A stretch of 64,000 bases of DNA from Bacteroidota bacterium (GCA_004322215.1 SCSM01000011.1:576697-640696); one strand, 5' to 3'; numbered from the stretch's first letter, positions 36,523 to 45,933 are shown. Notes: generated from the letters alone by a model not told the origin. Made by a program: numbers and translations.

Positions 36523-37842
36523 CTATTTTAATTTAACAAAAGGCAATGAATATAGTCTATCATTTTCTTTAAATACAATGAAATAAAGACCATTTGATAA
36601 AGAAGAAACATCCAGTTCATAATTATTTATATTTTCTTTAATCCAATTATTTGGAATTTTGATTTCTAAACCAAATGAATTGATTAATTTTAATTCTGAA
36701 TAATGACTTAAATAATCACTTATGAAAACTGAATAGTTAGAAGGATTAGGATATAATGATACACTATTCCGGGTATTTATAAATTCTTCATAAACTGCAT
36801 TTGGTGAAGGCTTATATTTAAATATTCCGTCATTATAAGTGCCAATCCATATATTCCCTTCATCGTCAGGCTTAATTACTTTTATCAAAGGACTGTGCAA
36901 ATTATCTGCTTCGCCTACAAAGGGAAGCCTAATTGTATCTAAATTATCAGCATTTGAAATATTTATTAAATAACTTATTTGAGTTCCTGTTGGATTCCAT
37001 AAGTCGGAAATAGCTCCTATCCATATATTTCCGAAATCATCTTCAACAACATTTGTTACAAAATCCGAATTACCGCCGGTATACTTTGAATTTGTACTGT
37101 CAAAGATTTTCCATTCATTATCACTTTTCTGTATGGCTATTTGGGTATTGTTTGCTAAAATTAATTTTCCGGTTGAGCTTACATTAAACTCTCCGATAAC
37201 AGGTAAATTTGTATCATCATAAAATATCTGGCTCTCTTCATTAAACTTCACAATACCAATAGGTGCAGAGGAGGAAGTATTACCTGCAACATACCAGATA
37301 TTTCCAAATTTATCAGATAAAATTGAACGCTCATAATCATGTGGTGATGGTAAACCTATCTTTTTATAAATATAACTATAGACACTGTCGTCAGTAATTT
37401 TATTTAATGCTATCCCATTATCAACCCATATATTATTCTTATTGTCATAAATAATTCCATGTAAGTCTGAAAAATATTTACATATACTTGTATCTATAAT
37501 ATTCCAAAGAACACCGTCATAATTTAAAATAAAAGTTGAGGTAGTACACCATAGATTTTTATTACTATCGAGGCAAGTTGCTCTGATTTGCCAGGATGTA
37601 TCTGATTGAATTGTTGTATTTGTATTATCAAAGTGCTGCCAGCTTTGCCCGTCAAAAATATCAATACCAAAGTAGGAACCGAAATAAATCATTCCGTTTT
37701 TACCAAAAGCGATATCAGTAATATGTTTCCTTGAATTGCTTCCATTGGGATTTGCCTGAAAATAAATCCATTGTTCATCCATTGAATAGACATTTATAAA
37801 AGTGCCAAATATTAACATAAATTGAATAATTATCTTTAACAT
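36523..37842 (-). CDS. T9SS-secreted beta-propeller protein (Reg_prop-like repeats)
   Basis: 439 residues. Signal peptide (MLKIIIQFMLIFGTFINVYS), then repeated blades of the form 'D..GNIWIG....I...DG..W'. These include GKNGMIYFGSYFGIDIFDGQ, DDFGNIWIGAISD and DDEGNIWIGTYNDGIFKY. Such blades occur in the sensor part of hybrid two-component proteins, but no kinase follows here. The end (VSLYPNPSNYSVFISDYLSH ... SLSNGLYFIVF) is a T9SS sorting domain. It is therefore a secreted or surface-attached propeller, ligand unknown. First gene of a pair with 35851-36513. Confidence 0.85.
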   Translation of the reverse strand: MLKIIIQFMLIFGTFINVYSMDEQWIYFQANPNGSNSRKHITDIAFGKNGMIYFGSYFGIDIFDGQSWQHFDNTNTTIQSDTSWQIRATCLDSNKNLWCTTSTFILNYDGVLWNIIDTSICKYFSDLHGIIYDNKNNIWVDNGIALNKITDDSVYSYIYKKIGLPSPHDYERSILSDKFGNIWYVAGNTSSSAPIGIVKFNEESQIFYDDTNLPVIGEFNVSSTGKLILANNTQIAIQKSDNEWKIFDSTNSKYTGGNSDFVTNVVEDDFGNIWIGAISDLWNPTGTQISYLINISNADNLDTIRLPFVGEADNLHSPLIKVIKPDDEGNIWIGTYNDGIFKYKPSPNAVYEEFINTRNSVSLYPNPSNYSVFISDYLSHYSELKLINSFGLEIKIPNNWIKENINNYELDVSSLSNGLYFIVFKENDRLYSLPFVKLK

Positions 37843-37889
37843 TTTTCACCTAATCTATAATTATTTTAAAAATTTTATTCTTTGTAATT

Positions 37890-39353
37890 CTACATCTTCA
37901 CAAACTGTATAACTTTGTCTCCAATCCTGATGAAATACACACCTGCACTTAGTCCGCTCACATTTATCCTGTCTTTGTATTCTGTTTCCATGACTTCTAT
38001 GCCGAGAGCAGAAAAGATTTCTACTTTATTAATATCTTTGTTGGATTTTAATAGCAAATAATTATTAACAGGGTTTGGATAGACTAATATATTTTCTTGG
38101 GTAAAGTTTAATTCCTTACTAACGGATGTCGGAGACATAAATACGTTAGCAAGATAAAGATTAGTGTCACTTTTCCCATACGCTAAATAATAACCATCTA
38201 TTAATTCTTTAACATCACTTATATAATTATCACGTTCAAGACTCTTATTCCAGATAAGTGCATTTGGCAATAGTTCACCATTTTCATTAATTTCTACAAT
38301 ACAAAATTTAAAATTACTCGAATATTGAGTTGTGTCATCCCAAGTAATCTTTTTTGTCTTGCCATATAATAGATATGATTTACCTTTATTAATTTCAACA
38401 ATGTTTCTATCAATATAGGTTGTGGAATCTACTTTATATTCTTTGTTCCACAAAACATTACCATTAGTATCTACTTTAAAAATGGCTATGCTTTTATTTA
38501 AAGTTGCATGATATGAGCTAATATCTTGATATGTACGACCTAATAAAATAAATTCTTTATTTTTTGTTTCGATCACTTTGAAAAGGTTAAGATACTTACC
38601 TTCAATATCTAACTTAGTCTTCCACAGAGTCTTTCCATTTTTATCAATACATCTAATATATGAATATTCTTCTCCCCATTGATATGTCGAAGCATGTCTT
38701 GTCAGAACAATAAATTCATTTTGGTTAGTTAATACTATATCGGAAAAAGCAAAAATTGGTGATCCATTGAAATCTAAATCTGTAACAATTTTTTTTACAA
38801 ATCTACAATTAGAGTCATATTCCTTTATTTGAAATTCACCCAACATGATTGATGCGACATAATATATATTGCTATGTGATAGTACAATACCACCTAAAAA
38901 TGCAGCAGAATCGTTATTTTTATCGAAGAATTCATTTATAAAACTTCCGCTAGTTGATAATTGGTAATTCAAAAGATAATTTATTTGCTCAGGATCTAGA
39001 GGTGATACAGCATAAGGAGTGTATGTACCAATTAAATATATATAATTATTATTCTTATTTAATTTAATAATGTTAAAAGGTTTTTCTTTAATTATTTCAT
39101 ATTTCCAATTGAATTCACCATCTTCATTCAGACATATTATACCTGAATTTCTAAACATCTTTTGATTTGGATTACTGCCATTATAGGTTAAAAATATCAG
39201 ACTATCGTATAAAGAGATATAGCTGGGTACTATGTTCACCAAGCTATCTGATGAATATTCCTTTTCCCAAATGATATTATTATTGGCAGATAACTGAAAA
39301 GAATAAGCAGACAATATAAAAAATAATAGAAAAATTATTTTTGAAGTTTTCAT
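37890..39353 (-). CDS. T9SS-secreted propeller-like protein
   Basis: The ATG at 39353 is preferred because GGAGAG lies 8 bases upstream; it gives 487 residues. A signal peptide (KTSKIIFLLFFILSAYSFQL) precedes PQQ/WD-like blades such as LVNIVPSYISLYDSLIFLTY and KTLWKTKLDIEGKYLNLFKV. The sorting domain reads LVYPNPVNNYLLLKS, then VEIFSALGIEV, then SGLSAGVYFIRIGDKVIQFV. 'IVEINENGELLP'-type phrases resemble logged measurements in other FCB secreted propellers of unknown role. It ends 48 bases before the next same-strand start at 37842, so the three T9SS cargo genes (37890, 36523, 35851) could be one transcript. Confidence 0.85.
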   Translation of the reverse strand: MKTSKIIFLLFFILSAYSFQLSANNNIIWEKEYSSDSLVNIVPSYISLYDSLIFLTYNGSNPNQKMFRNSGIICLNEDGEFNWKYEIIKEKPFNIIKLNKNNNYIYLIGTYTPYAVSPLDPEQINYLLNYQLSTSGSFINEFFDKNNDSAAFLGGIVLSHSNIYYVASIMLGEFQIKEYDSNCRFVKKIVTDLDFNGSPIFAFSDIVLTNQNEFIVLTRHASTYQWGEEYSYIRCIDKNGKTLWKTKLDIEGKYLNLFKVIETKNKEFILLGRTYQDISSYHATLNKSIAIFKVDTNGNVLWNKEYKVDSTTYIDRNIVEINKGKSYLLYGKTKKITWDDTTQYSSNFKFCIVEINENGELLPNALIWNKSLERDNYISDVKELIDGYYLAYGKSDTNLYLANVFMSPTSVSKELNFTQENILVYPNPVNNYLLLKSNKDINKVEIFSALGIEVMETEYKDRINVSGLSAGVYFIRIGDKVIQFVKM

Positions 39354-39502
39354 AACACAGCTCTCCAGTTGCATTTATTAAATATTTAAAAAATTAATCG
39401 CCTTTTAATATTTATCATTTATGAAAAAATATTTTATATTTTTCATCAAGTCAATACCATATTTATTATTATTGTATCTAATTCTTAATGTAAAACTATT
39501 TA

Positions 39503-39567
39503 CCCTCACTCATTCCCCAAAAGAAGATATTATTTTATTATCTTCTTTATGAAGAATGAGTAAAGGG
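39503..39567. terminator. Long two-part inverted repeat
   Basis: An outer stem (CCCT at 39503-39506 and ACTCATTC at 39508-39515 with GAATGAGT at 39554-39561 and AGGG at 39564-39567) encloses an inner stem (AAAGAAGATA at 39520-39529 with TATCTTCTTT at 39539-39548). That is 22 paired bases in all. It lies downstream of the Cys-rich protein gene at 39639 and upstream of 39353, so it probably ends the former's transcript. Factor binding to the repeat is possible. Confidence 0.6.
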
Positions 39568-39638
39568 ATTGTTTCATAATTATTATATAAATGATTCATT
39601 AAGCAACTATACTACCATCTTTTTCTCACAATATTTCA

Positions 39639-40433
39639 TCAAGGACAATTAACCATACAGTCAGACTGATAAAAATAAAATCCCGGAGGACACGATGGTA
39701 TTGGTCTTCGTTCTGGAACACAATCACCTTGTGCAGGTGTTATTGTCTCCCTTACAAGCACCTCGCCTGTAGCTTTACAATAGCAATGATTTCTTTTATA
39801 CAAACAGCATCCTGATCCATTTTCAGTACACTCATCTTTTTTAATATATACTTTCCCATCTCCTCCTGTAGCTATTGGGGTATAACTTAAACAATATGAT
39901 GCACAAAAACCTTCAAACGCATCAGTAGTACTTCCTTCACAATTATCTGGAAGTTGACAAGGATTACCTTCGCATTCAAGCATTTGTCTAAGGATTGGTG
40001 GTTCAGTTGGAGTTTGGTTGTACATGTCTAAGAAATTTTGCACTGTTATTCCCCGCATCCCATTCTTAAAAGCATTATTTGCACAATTCCAATCAATTGG
40101 ATCCATACTAGGCCAATTTGGGAAAATACAACGAGTAAAAGTTTCACATTCTTGTGTTGGAGACCAAGAAAGCATATATACATACATTTGAGTTATGAAT
40201 TTACCAGGACAGTTTGGATCTGGACAGCTTCTCCAATCATAATAAAAAGTAACTGGACAATTTGTAATATTAATTGTCCTTTGAGATGATTGCCAATCAT
40301 TACAACCTGGCAAGTCTTCTATACATGATAACTTTTGCTCTTGTGCAACAATTTGATTACTAGTGAAAATGATTACACAAACAAAAGCAAAAGTTATTAG
40401 TATCAAACGATAAAGAATATTTTTAAATAACAT
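39639..40433 (-). CDS. Exported cysteine-rich protein, unknown function
   Basis: 264 residues with an N-terminal signal peptide or signal anchor (about residues 8-30, ending IVAQ). It has roughly two dozen cysteines, many in pairs or in CxxxC and CC arrangements (GSGCCLYKRNHCYCKATG, SCPDPNCPG, CPPGFYFYQSDCMVNCP). Such density implies a disulfide-stabilised extracellular protein. I do not recognise a family, and there is no T9SS tail. It stands alone between a large inverted repeat downstream and a gene-poor region upstream. The ribosome site is AGGG near 40440. Confidence 0.75.
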   Translation of the reverse strand: MLFKNILYRLILITFAFVCVIIFTSNQIVAQEQKLSCIEDLPGCNDWQSSQRTINITNCPVTFYYDWRSCPDPNCPGKFITQMYVYMLSWSPTQECETFTRCIFPNWPSMDPIDWNCANNAFKNGMRGITVQNFLDMYNQTPTEPPILRQMLECEGNPCQLPDNCEGSTTDAFEGFCASYCLSYTPIATGGDGKVYIKKDECTENGSGCCLYKRNHCYCKATGEVLVRETITPAQGDCVPERRPIPSCPPGFYFYQSDCMVNCP

Positions 40434-40541
40434 AAAACCTCCCTATTATTAAAAGCAAAAAATATTGATTATTTTTGCTCCTACATCCGCATCCTTTATC
40501 TTATAACTTAAGCGTGCGGGTAAGAGCGGTAAAGTTCGGAG

Positions 40542-40640
40542 TCAGTGAATGCAATTTCGCTGGCTCTTTTTTAAGCTCATCAAACGCTGTTCAGCGTGAT
40601 ATAATTCACCAGAATTTTCAATTTTACTGATATGTTTCAT
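40542..40640 (-). CDS. Possible 32-residue small protein or truncated gene
   Basis: ATG at 40640 is preceded by a perfect GGAGG (40646-40650). The frame reads MKHISKIENSGELYHAEQRL and ends at TGA 40542-40544. The strong ribosome site and mixed residue use argue for translation. The local composition is GC-richer than its surroundings, which may mean it is the stump of a longer imported gene. It is upstream of the Cys-rich protein gene on the same strand. Confidence 0.3.
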   Translation of the reverse strand: MKHISKIENSGELYHAEQRLMSLKKSQRNCIH

Positions 40641-40650
40641 AGACCTCCAT

Positions 40651-41111
40651 TTGTATTTGAAAAATTTTATTTATTACATCAAAGATTGGAATCGACAAGT
40701 ATCATGCTCAACTGCAAAAAAGCAATTATGGTTTATAGGGGATTTCAAATCTCCAAATATCTAATAACGATTCTCAAATACCTTGTACAGCCCTTTGTTT
40801 TTATTATTCCCTTTTATCCCCGATAATTGATAAATTTATTTATATTTAAAACAACATGTCAATATTTTTGTTGAAGAGAAATTTTATTATACTTATTTAT
40901 TATTTCAAGTTCAAAACCTCATTTTGTTATAATTCAATTTTAAAACATGAAGAACATTTAGATTATTTACATTAAAATTGTAAAATATTTAAAGAAAATA
41001 TGCAATAATTGAAATATATTTAAATATTAATAATATTAAGAACTTATGAAATATTTCTTACGAAGAGAATATAATCATAATGAAGTTAATATGCAAATTA
41101 TTTTTAAATAA
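40651..41111. other. AT-rich stretch without a supported gene
   Basis: Nothing beyond short stop-rich frames. A 64-codon frame at 40632-40826 on the plus strand overlaps the start of the small minus-strand frame and has no ribosome site. Confidence 0.4.
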
Positions 41112-41150
41112 AATTGCTCCTGGAAAAATTTTTTCATAACAGGAGCAATT
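41112..41150 (-). terminator. Intrinsic terminator of the HTH-TPR-FN3 operon
   Basis: A perfect 11-bp inverted repeat (AATTGCTCCTG 41112-41122, CAGGAGCAATT 41140-41150) lies 11 bases after the stop of the minus-strand gene at 41161. It is followed on that strand by T-rich sequence. The 17-base loop is A/T-rich. Confidence 0.8.
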
Positions 41151-41160
41151 CAGAAAAGTT

Positions 41161-41424
41161 CTAAGGATTAATTGTGATAATTTCTGCTGGTCCAAAACCA
41201 GTCCATTTATCTTTTTCTTTAGTTTTACCTTTCGCTGAATATGTATTTGGTGGTTTGTTAAAAGAACATTGGGTATCATTACCACCGCTATATGCTACTA
41301 ACCAATCCAATTGTAATGGATCAGGAGTGTATTCAATTAGATATTCATCTGCTCCCTCAGAGCCATCCCAGTGTAAAGTCTGGTCACTGCTTTGATACCT
41401 AAAATTACATGGATATTCTGCCAT
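41161..41424 (-). CDS. Small single-domain FN3-like protein
   Basis: 87 residues without a signal peptide. The pattern LHWDGSEGADEYLIEY, then CSF, NTYSAKGKTKEKDKWTGFGP and the closing AEIITI follows the strands of a fibronectin type III sandwich, with the Trp and Tyr in place. It starts 9 bases after the TPR protein gene on the same strand and is closed by a strong terminator, so it is the last gene of a three-gene operon. Its small size and lack of export signal suggest a binding partner inside the cell or a cargo of another export route. Function unknown. Confidence 0.75.
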   Translation of the reverse strand: MAEYPCNFRYQSSDQTLHWDGSEGADEYLIEYTPDPLQLDWLVAYSGGNDTQCSFNKPPNTYSAKGKTKEKDKWTGFGPAEIITINP

Positions 41425-41433
41425 AAAACACCT

Positions 41434-43032
41434 TTAATTGTTATTAAAATAAATTTGTGGTTGATATTTTTCTAATATATTACTTAATCTGTGTGATACT
41501 TGATCGAATGTACTGCAGAGTATTTTATAATTGGATGAATCTCCTGAATTCAATATAGCATTTCCAAGTAAATACCAATCGTCTTTTACATCAGTAGTTA
41601 TCAAGTTATGGAAATTTTTCATTGCGACTTCTAATTCAGAAAGTTGTTCTTTTTTCTGTTTTATCTTTTGAGCTTGTTTTTTAGCAATAATAACTGTAAT
41701 AAAGCAAATCAGTATTAAGGCAAAAATTGATACTGTAATAGTCGACAATAATGCGAATCTCGATTTTTCTTGAGCTAACTTATAATTTAAATCTTTTATC
41801 TGAATCATTGCATCAGTTTTAGCAACGATAGCATTGATTAATTCATTTTTATCCTGGAATTGTAGTGAATCATTTAATTGGTTAAGCATTTTTAATGATT
41901 TATTTGATAATTCAATATTTTTATTGTTAAGATATAATGATAATAAATTAGATTGAGCATCTCTTTGTCCTTTTAAAGAACCTAATTTCTCATACAGATT
42001 GAGTGAGATTAATAAATGTTTTTCTGCATTATGATAATCTTTCATACCAAGAAAAAAATTACCAGTATAAAGATATGTATCAGCTAAATCTAAATCTGCT
42101 CCAGCTTTTTTAAAGATATCAATAGATTTAAAATAATAATCCTTCGCTTCAGATAGTTTATTTATTTTTGAATAAATGTTTGCTAAATTTAAATAAGAAA
42201 TCCCAATACTTAATGAATCATTCAATTGAGATACTATATTGAAACTCTTATTATAATAATTCTCTGCTTCATCAAATTTACTCAGGTCAAAGTATATATT
42301 AGCAATATTATTATATAACATCTCTCTATTTGATAAATCAGATTCACTGCAGTAGTTATTTAGTGCGTCTGAATAATATTGTAGTGCTTTTGAATAATTT
42401 GAGATACCATAATAAACATTTCCTATATTATTCAGGATAGAAATTATCATATCATTGTTTTTATTTTCCTTTGCTTTTTCTAATGAAATTGAATAGTATT
42501 TTAGAGCCTGAGAAATATCATTAAATTTATCATATAGACTACCAATATGATAACTTGATTTACAAAATATATCTTGGTAATTATTTTGTTTACTTAGTTC
42601 GTTTGCTTGAATTAGATTTACTAATGCATCCTTATATTTTCCTGTTTTAGTATAAACTCTTCCAAGGTTGTTCTTTGATGAAGCAATACCGTACTCATCT
42701 TTTAATTTGTTATATAAATTTAGAGCATGTTTAAACGATTCATCAGCTTCTAAATTATCTCCTAATACAGCTTTTGATACTCCGAAATTTGTATAAGCTT
42801 GAGCTATACCTTCTGAATAGTCTATCGTTGATGCTAAGGTTATAGCTTCATCAGAAAAATGTATTGCTTTCTCAGGTTCAATTTCTCGAAGTAGTGTTGA
42901 TATTTGATTTAATATATTGACACGCTCCTTTCCTTGAGCTGTATTCAATTGTCTTTCGAGTTCCTGAATGTTGGAATATAAAAAATTCTGATTAAGCAGA
43001 ATCGTTATCAGTATTATATATATAATCTTCAT
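41434..43032 (-). CDS. Membrane-anchored periplasmic TPR protein
   Basis: The start is the ATG at 43032 with AGGAG upstream (41045-type spacing at 43041-43045), giving 532 residues. After a signal sequence (MKIIYIILITILLNQNFLYS) come about eight to nine TPR units over residues 25-370, with 'YYNNIANIYFDLSKFDEAENYY' style spacing. One TM helix follows (LLSTITVSIFALILICFITVII, about 415-440), then a coiled coil and an 85-residue cytoplasmic tail. This is the layout of FCB TPR-type sensor kinases or cyclases, but no kinase, HTH or cyclase domain is present in the tail. The upstream regulator gene overlaps its start by 41 bases, so the two are tightly coupled. A sensor that signals to that regulator is a natural reading (inference). 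Confidence 0.8.
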   Translation of the reverse strand: MKIIYIILITILLNQNFLYSNIQELERQLNTAQGKERVNILNQISTLLREIEPEKAIHFSDEAITLASTIDYSEGIAQAYTNFGVSKAVLGDNLEADESFKHALNLYNKLKDEYGIASSKNNLGRVYTKTGKYKDALVNLIQANELSKQNNYQDIFCKSSYHIGSLYDKFNDISQALKYYSISLEKAKENKNNDMIISILNNIGNVYYGISNYSKALQYYSDALNNYCSESDLSNREMLYNNIANIYFDLSKFDEAENYYNKSFNIVSQLNDSLSIGISYLNLANIYSKINKLSEAKDYYFKSIDIFKKAGADLDLADTYLYTGNFFLGMKDYHNAEKHLLISLNLYEKLGSLKGQRDAQSNLLSLYLNNKNIELSNKSLKMLNQLNDSLQFQDKNELINAIVAKTDAMIQIKDLNYKLAQEKSRFALLSTITVSIFALILICFITVIIAKKQAQKIKQKKEQLSELEVAMKNFHNLITTDVKDDWYLLGNAILNSGDSSNYKILCSTFDQVSHRLSNILEKYQPQIYFNNN

Positions 43033-43681
43033 TTTTATTTCTCCTGTCGAGTTCATTTGACACGACTTTTTTTATTAAGTAATATAAATCTTGCGAAGTT
43101 TTTATTTCATTAATTTGAACATCTTCGAATTTAATTTCATTTGATTGAATCGGTAAATTCTCAAATCCGAATTTCTTTAATTTTAAAATTGTACCAACAG
43201 GATTATTCTCATATGGAGAACCATTACCGGATAATACCCATTCTGTATTGCAACCGGCATTATTTAAATCTGAAAGGAAAGACACACCTGGTACTGATGA
43301 TTCATATGCTATTTTATAAGCTTGTATGTAATCAATATTGAAAATATTACATAGATTTTCAAGGTTATCATAGTTTTCACTAATCCATCTTCTAAGTCTT
43401 TCTGATGGAGATAATTTATTAAACTGGTCTTTTGCTGTTATGTTTTTTTTTAGTTCTTGACCGGCTTGATTATTTGAAAACATTGAACCAATGCCTTTTA
43501 ATAACCAATCTATTGATAATCCAATTTCAATGAACTTAATTAGTAATTCAGTACCCGGAGTGTTTTTATTATGGATTATTCGGTTGAGGTAAGTTGCGTC
43601 AATATCAACTTCCTTTGAAAAAGCAATCTGAGAATCAAAACAAGTATGAATGAATAACTCTAATCGTTCACCGATAGTCAT
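42992..43681 (-). CDS. Regulator with two phage-repressor-like HTH domains
   Basis: 229 residues. Two similar Xre/cI-type helix-turn-helix units lie in tandem: residues of about 1-65 (TIGERLELFIHTCFDSQIAF ... LSIDWLLKGIGSMF) and about 88-155 (SPSERLRRWISENYDNLENL ... NTEWVLSGNGSPY). The 'CS(I/T)(D/E)W(L/V)L.G.GS.(F/Y)' ending of each is typical of FCB-group repressors of this class. The C-terminus extends through charged residues to a stop inside the next gene. Overlap by 41 bases with the membrane TPR gene indicates translational coupling. It probably controls its own operon and other genes. No operator could be assigned in the AT-rich upstream region. Confidence 0.8.
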   Translation of the reverse strand: MTIGERLELFIHTCFDSQIAFSKEVDIDATYLNRIIHNKNTPGTELLIKFIEIGLSIDWLLKGIGSMFSNNQAGQELKKNITAKDQFNKLSPSERLRRWISENYDNLENLCNIFNIDYIQAYKIAYESSVPGVSFLSDLNNAGCNTEWVLSGNGSPYENNPVGTILKLKKFGFENLPIQSNEIKFEDVQINEIKTSQDLYYLIKKVVSNELDRRNKNEDYIYNTDNDSA

Positions 43682-44114
43682 TTTAATTGATAAATATCAA
43701 ATAAATTTAAAAATAAGACAATTTTTTGTTTAAAACTTGTAATATATTTAAAGTTCATGATTATTTAAGTTCAGATATTACAAATATTTAAACTAATATA
43801 TGAAATCTTTAAATTTAAACCAAGAAATAATTTACAAAGTTCTTACCTAATTATTTAAGGATAATAATATTAAAATGGATATACTATGGATGATACAAAG
43901 TTCCATTATTAATAAAGTGGTTGTTTTCATCCTTCATGTTTCTAATTCAATTTGAAAATACTTTAAATTCTATAAGACATTTCCTATGAAATTAATTTCC
44001 AGATTTAATAGCGATACCCATTTTTATAAGTCGAAGAAAAAATTATAGAAATGGTAAAATGAAAAAATGATGGAGCAATATTTCAGTTTATTTCCATTTT
44101 TGCAAAACATAAAT
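43682..44114. other. Regulatory and AT-rich stretch without a supported gene
   Basis: This should hold the promoter of the minus-strand HTH operon. No element stands out among A/T runs and no gene was seen. Confidence 0.35.
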
Positions 44115-44500
44115 TGAAAGGCGTGTTGAAAATGAATTTAAAGTTATTAGTAAAAGAATTTATGGAGTTGAAAAACCCAACAGAAAAAGAGCTATAGCAT
44201 ATATAAAGCAATAGACTGTGAAATTGAAAATAATACTGACAATATTTGAAAATATTTATATGTATCTTGTTCAGGATTAGTTCTGGTTTAACGTTTCATA
44301 TTGTTTTTGTAGAATACTACATATTTACAATTGAGTTCATTAAAAACGAAATGGTGAAGTTCAATAGAAATGAGATTTTAGAATATGAATTATACAATTG
44401 AAAAATTAGGAAACCTTGGGAGTTTAAAGATAGAGGTTTTTAGGTATTGAATAGAGTTAGAAATTGATACCATGCCCTTTATAGATGGTGTATTTGGCAT
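44115..44500 (+). repeat. Dispersed repeat, copy E (degraded)
   Basis: Aligns with 12912-13240 over most of its length (KRAIAYIKQ-like peptide then a stop, TGTATCTTGTTCAGG, ACGAAATGGTGAAGTTC). It carries the right-end AGGTTTTTAGGTATTGAATAG and CCATGCCCTTTATAGATGG blocks shared with the copy near 53000. It lies directly upstream of the PD-(D/E)XK gene. Confidence 0.55.
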
Positions 44501-44652
44501 TTCCAATTTCAATATTATCCATGAAAAAGTTAAGAGAATTATTTTTTTAAATCATAATAAAATGCTGATATTTAGTATTACAATGTTGAAAATTTTGCAT
44601 CATTTATTTAATGGTTTATTTTAATCAGTCTATCTGTCAAAATTGTTTTTTG

Positions 44653-44660
44653 TAACTTTG
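44653..44660 (+). promoter_or_regulatory. Bacteroidota-type -7 element
   Basis: TAACTTTG fits TAxxTTTG exactly and lies 59 bases upstream of the ATG at 44719. It is embedded in TTTTTTGTAACTTTG, a phrase nearly repeated at 13468-13481. Good candidate promoter for the orphan nuclease-like gene. Confidence 0.5.
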
Positions 44661-44718
44661 TCATAAAAATATTAAAGATGTTCAAACATTTTCTTAATTA
44701 ATTTTGTCTTTTTAAGAA

Positions 44719-45933
44719 ATGAATAGCACTGAAAAAAAAATTGCATCAATAATCGGTAATAGACATTTGGCTTTTGATATACATCATTCTATATCAAAAG
44801 CGTTAAGTACACAAAATGTTTTCTTAAAAAATTGTGATTCTGTTTGGAATGTATTTGAATATTCTTTAAATGCTGCAATAAGAGATATTGAACTTCACCC
44901 TAAAGGTAAATTGTTGAAACGACTGATTGAGTTTGGCCCTCTTAATCCAGATGATCCTGAAACTTTGTATAGCGATAATGAAACAACTCTATCTGATCCT
45001 GAATGTGGAACTTGCATTGAATTTATTTATTCTCACATGGTTAATCGTTTTAAAGGTGAATTAGCCGAATTACTGTGTATAGAGCCATGTATCGATCTAA
45101 TAAATATATTAAAGAAAACAAAAAATTATTCAGACAATTTAATGTTATATTTTGGTGAAACAATTAAAGAACATCGAAAAAGTAGAATCATTGATGAAAA
45201 TAATAAATCTAAATGGGGTGCATTCACAAAAGGAGCAGATGGACTAATTGTAGAAAATACTATAAGTAATAATCTCAATGACCAGGATTCTCTCAATATT
45301 TTAGGTGTAATAGAAGTAAAATCTATGATATATTCCCCAAAGAAAATCATTGAACAAATTAATTCTCATGTTAGACGTTTGGCAGGTGGATTAAAACTTA
45401 ATGATATAGAATTCTCTCCTGAGCAAATTGTTTTTAACTATCCTAATAACATAAATAAAAATACTCCGGATATATTACATGTAATAGCGATACCATCCAA
45501 TTGGAAAGTAAGTAGAAAATGGGAGATGATTGATTCTGAACATGGCCGTAAAATGATTTTTCCTGAAATGGCAAGACCCCCTTATGGAACTCAAATAATA
45601 GAGTTGGAACCGAATTTATGGAAAATTACTTTAAACTGGTCTGAAGATTCTCTGAATCAAGCTGCTTACGAAATGACTTATTGGTATATGTCACAAATTG
45701 GTACACATGTTTATCAAACAAAAAGTTTGCCCAAAGGCTGGGAATATATGACTCCCCAAGAAGCCGGGTGTAATGCGATACGAATGATGCTGTATTATAT
45801 TCAATTACGTTATTTATCAGAACGTCAAGGATTATTAGCGACTAAACTTTATAATGTGTATTGTTTTGGATACCCTGTTGGTGCAGATTCTAAAGTAATG
45901 CTTTGGCCCGAGGACTTTAATGAAAAAGATTAA
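44719..45933 (+). CDS. Orphan protein with probable PD-(D/E)XK nuclease core
   Basis: 404 residues, not recognised as a named family. The central part has KGADGLIVEN (D174) and, 24 residues on, LGVIEVKS (E199, K201). This is the D-x(n)-ExK arrangement of restriction-endonuclease-like folds, followed by a helix (PKKIIEQINSHVRRLAGGL). N-terminal residues 1-150 are helical with three Cys near CGTCIEF and LLCIEPCIDL. The C-terminal 130 residues include several Trp and Tyr. No methyltransferase or helicase partner is adjacent, so it is not a standard restriction system. It may be a solo nuclease of a defence or mobile element. It is preceded by a good promoter element and a decayed repeat copy. 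I trust the gene, and moderately trust the nuclease call. Confidence 0.7.
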   Translation: MNSTEKKIASIIGNRHLAFDIHHSISKALSTQNVFLKNCDSVWNVFEYSLNAAIRDIELHPKGKLLKRLIEFGPLNPDDPETLYSDNETTLSDPECGTCIEFIYSHMVNRFKGELAELLCIEPCIDLINILKKTKNYSDNLMLYFGETIKEHRKSRIIDENNKSKWGAFTKGADGLIVENTISNNLNDQDSLNILGVIEVKSMIYSPKKIIEQINSHVRRLAGGLKLNDIEFSPEQIVFNYPNNINKNTPDILHVIAIPSNWKVSRKWEMIDSEHGRKMIFPEMARPPYGTQIIELEPNLWKITLNWSEDSLNQAAYEMTYWYMSQIGTHVYQTKSLPKGWEYMTPQEAGCNAIRMMLYYIQLRYLSERQGLLATKLYNVYCFGYPVGADSKVMLWPEDFNEKD

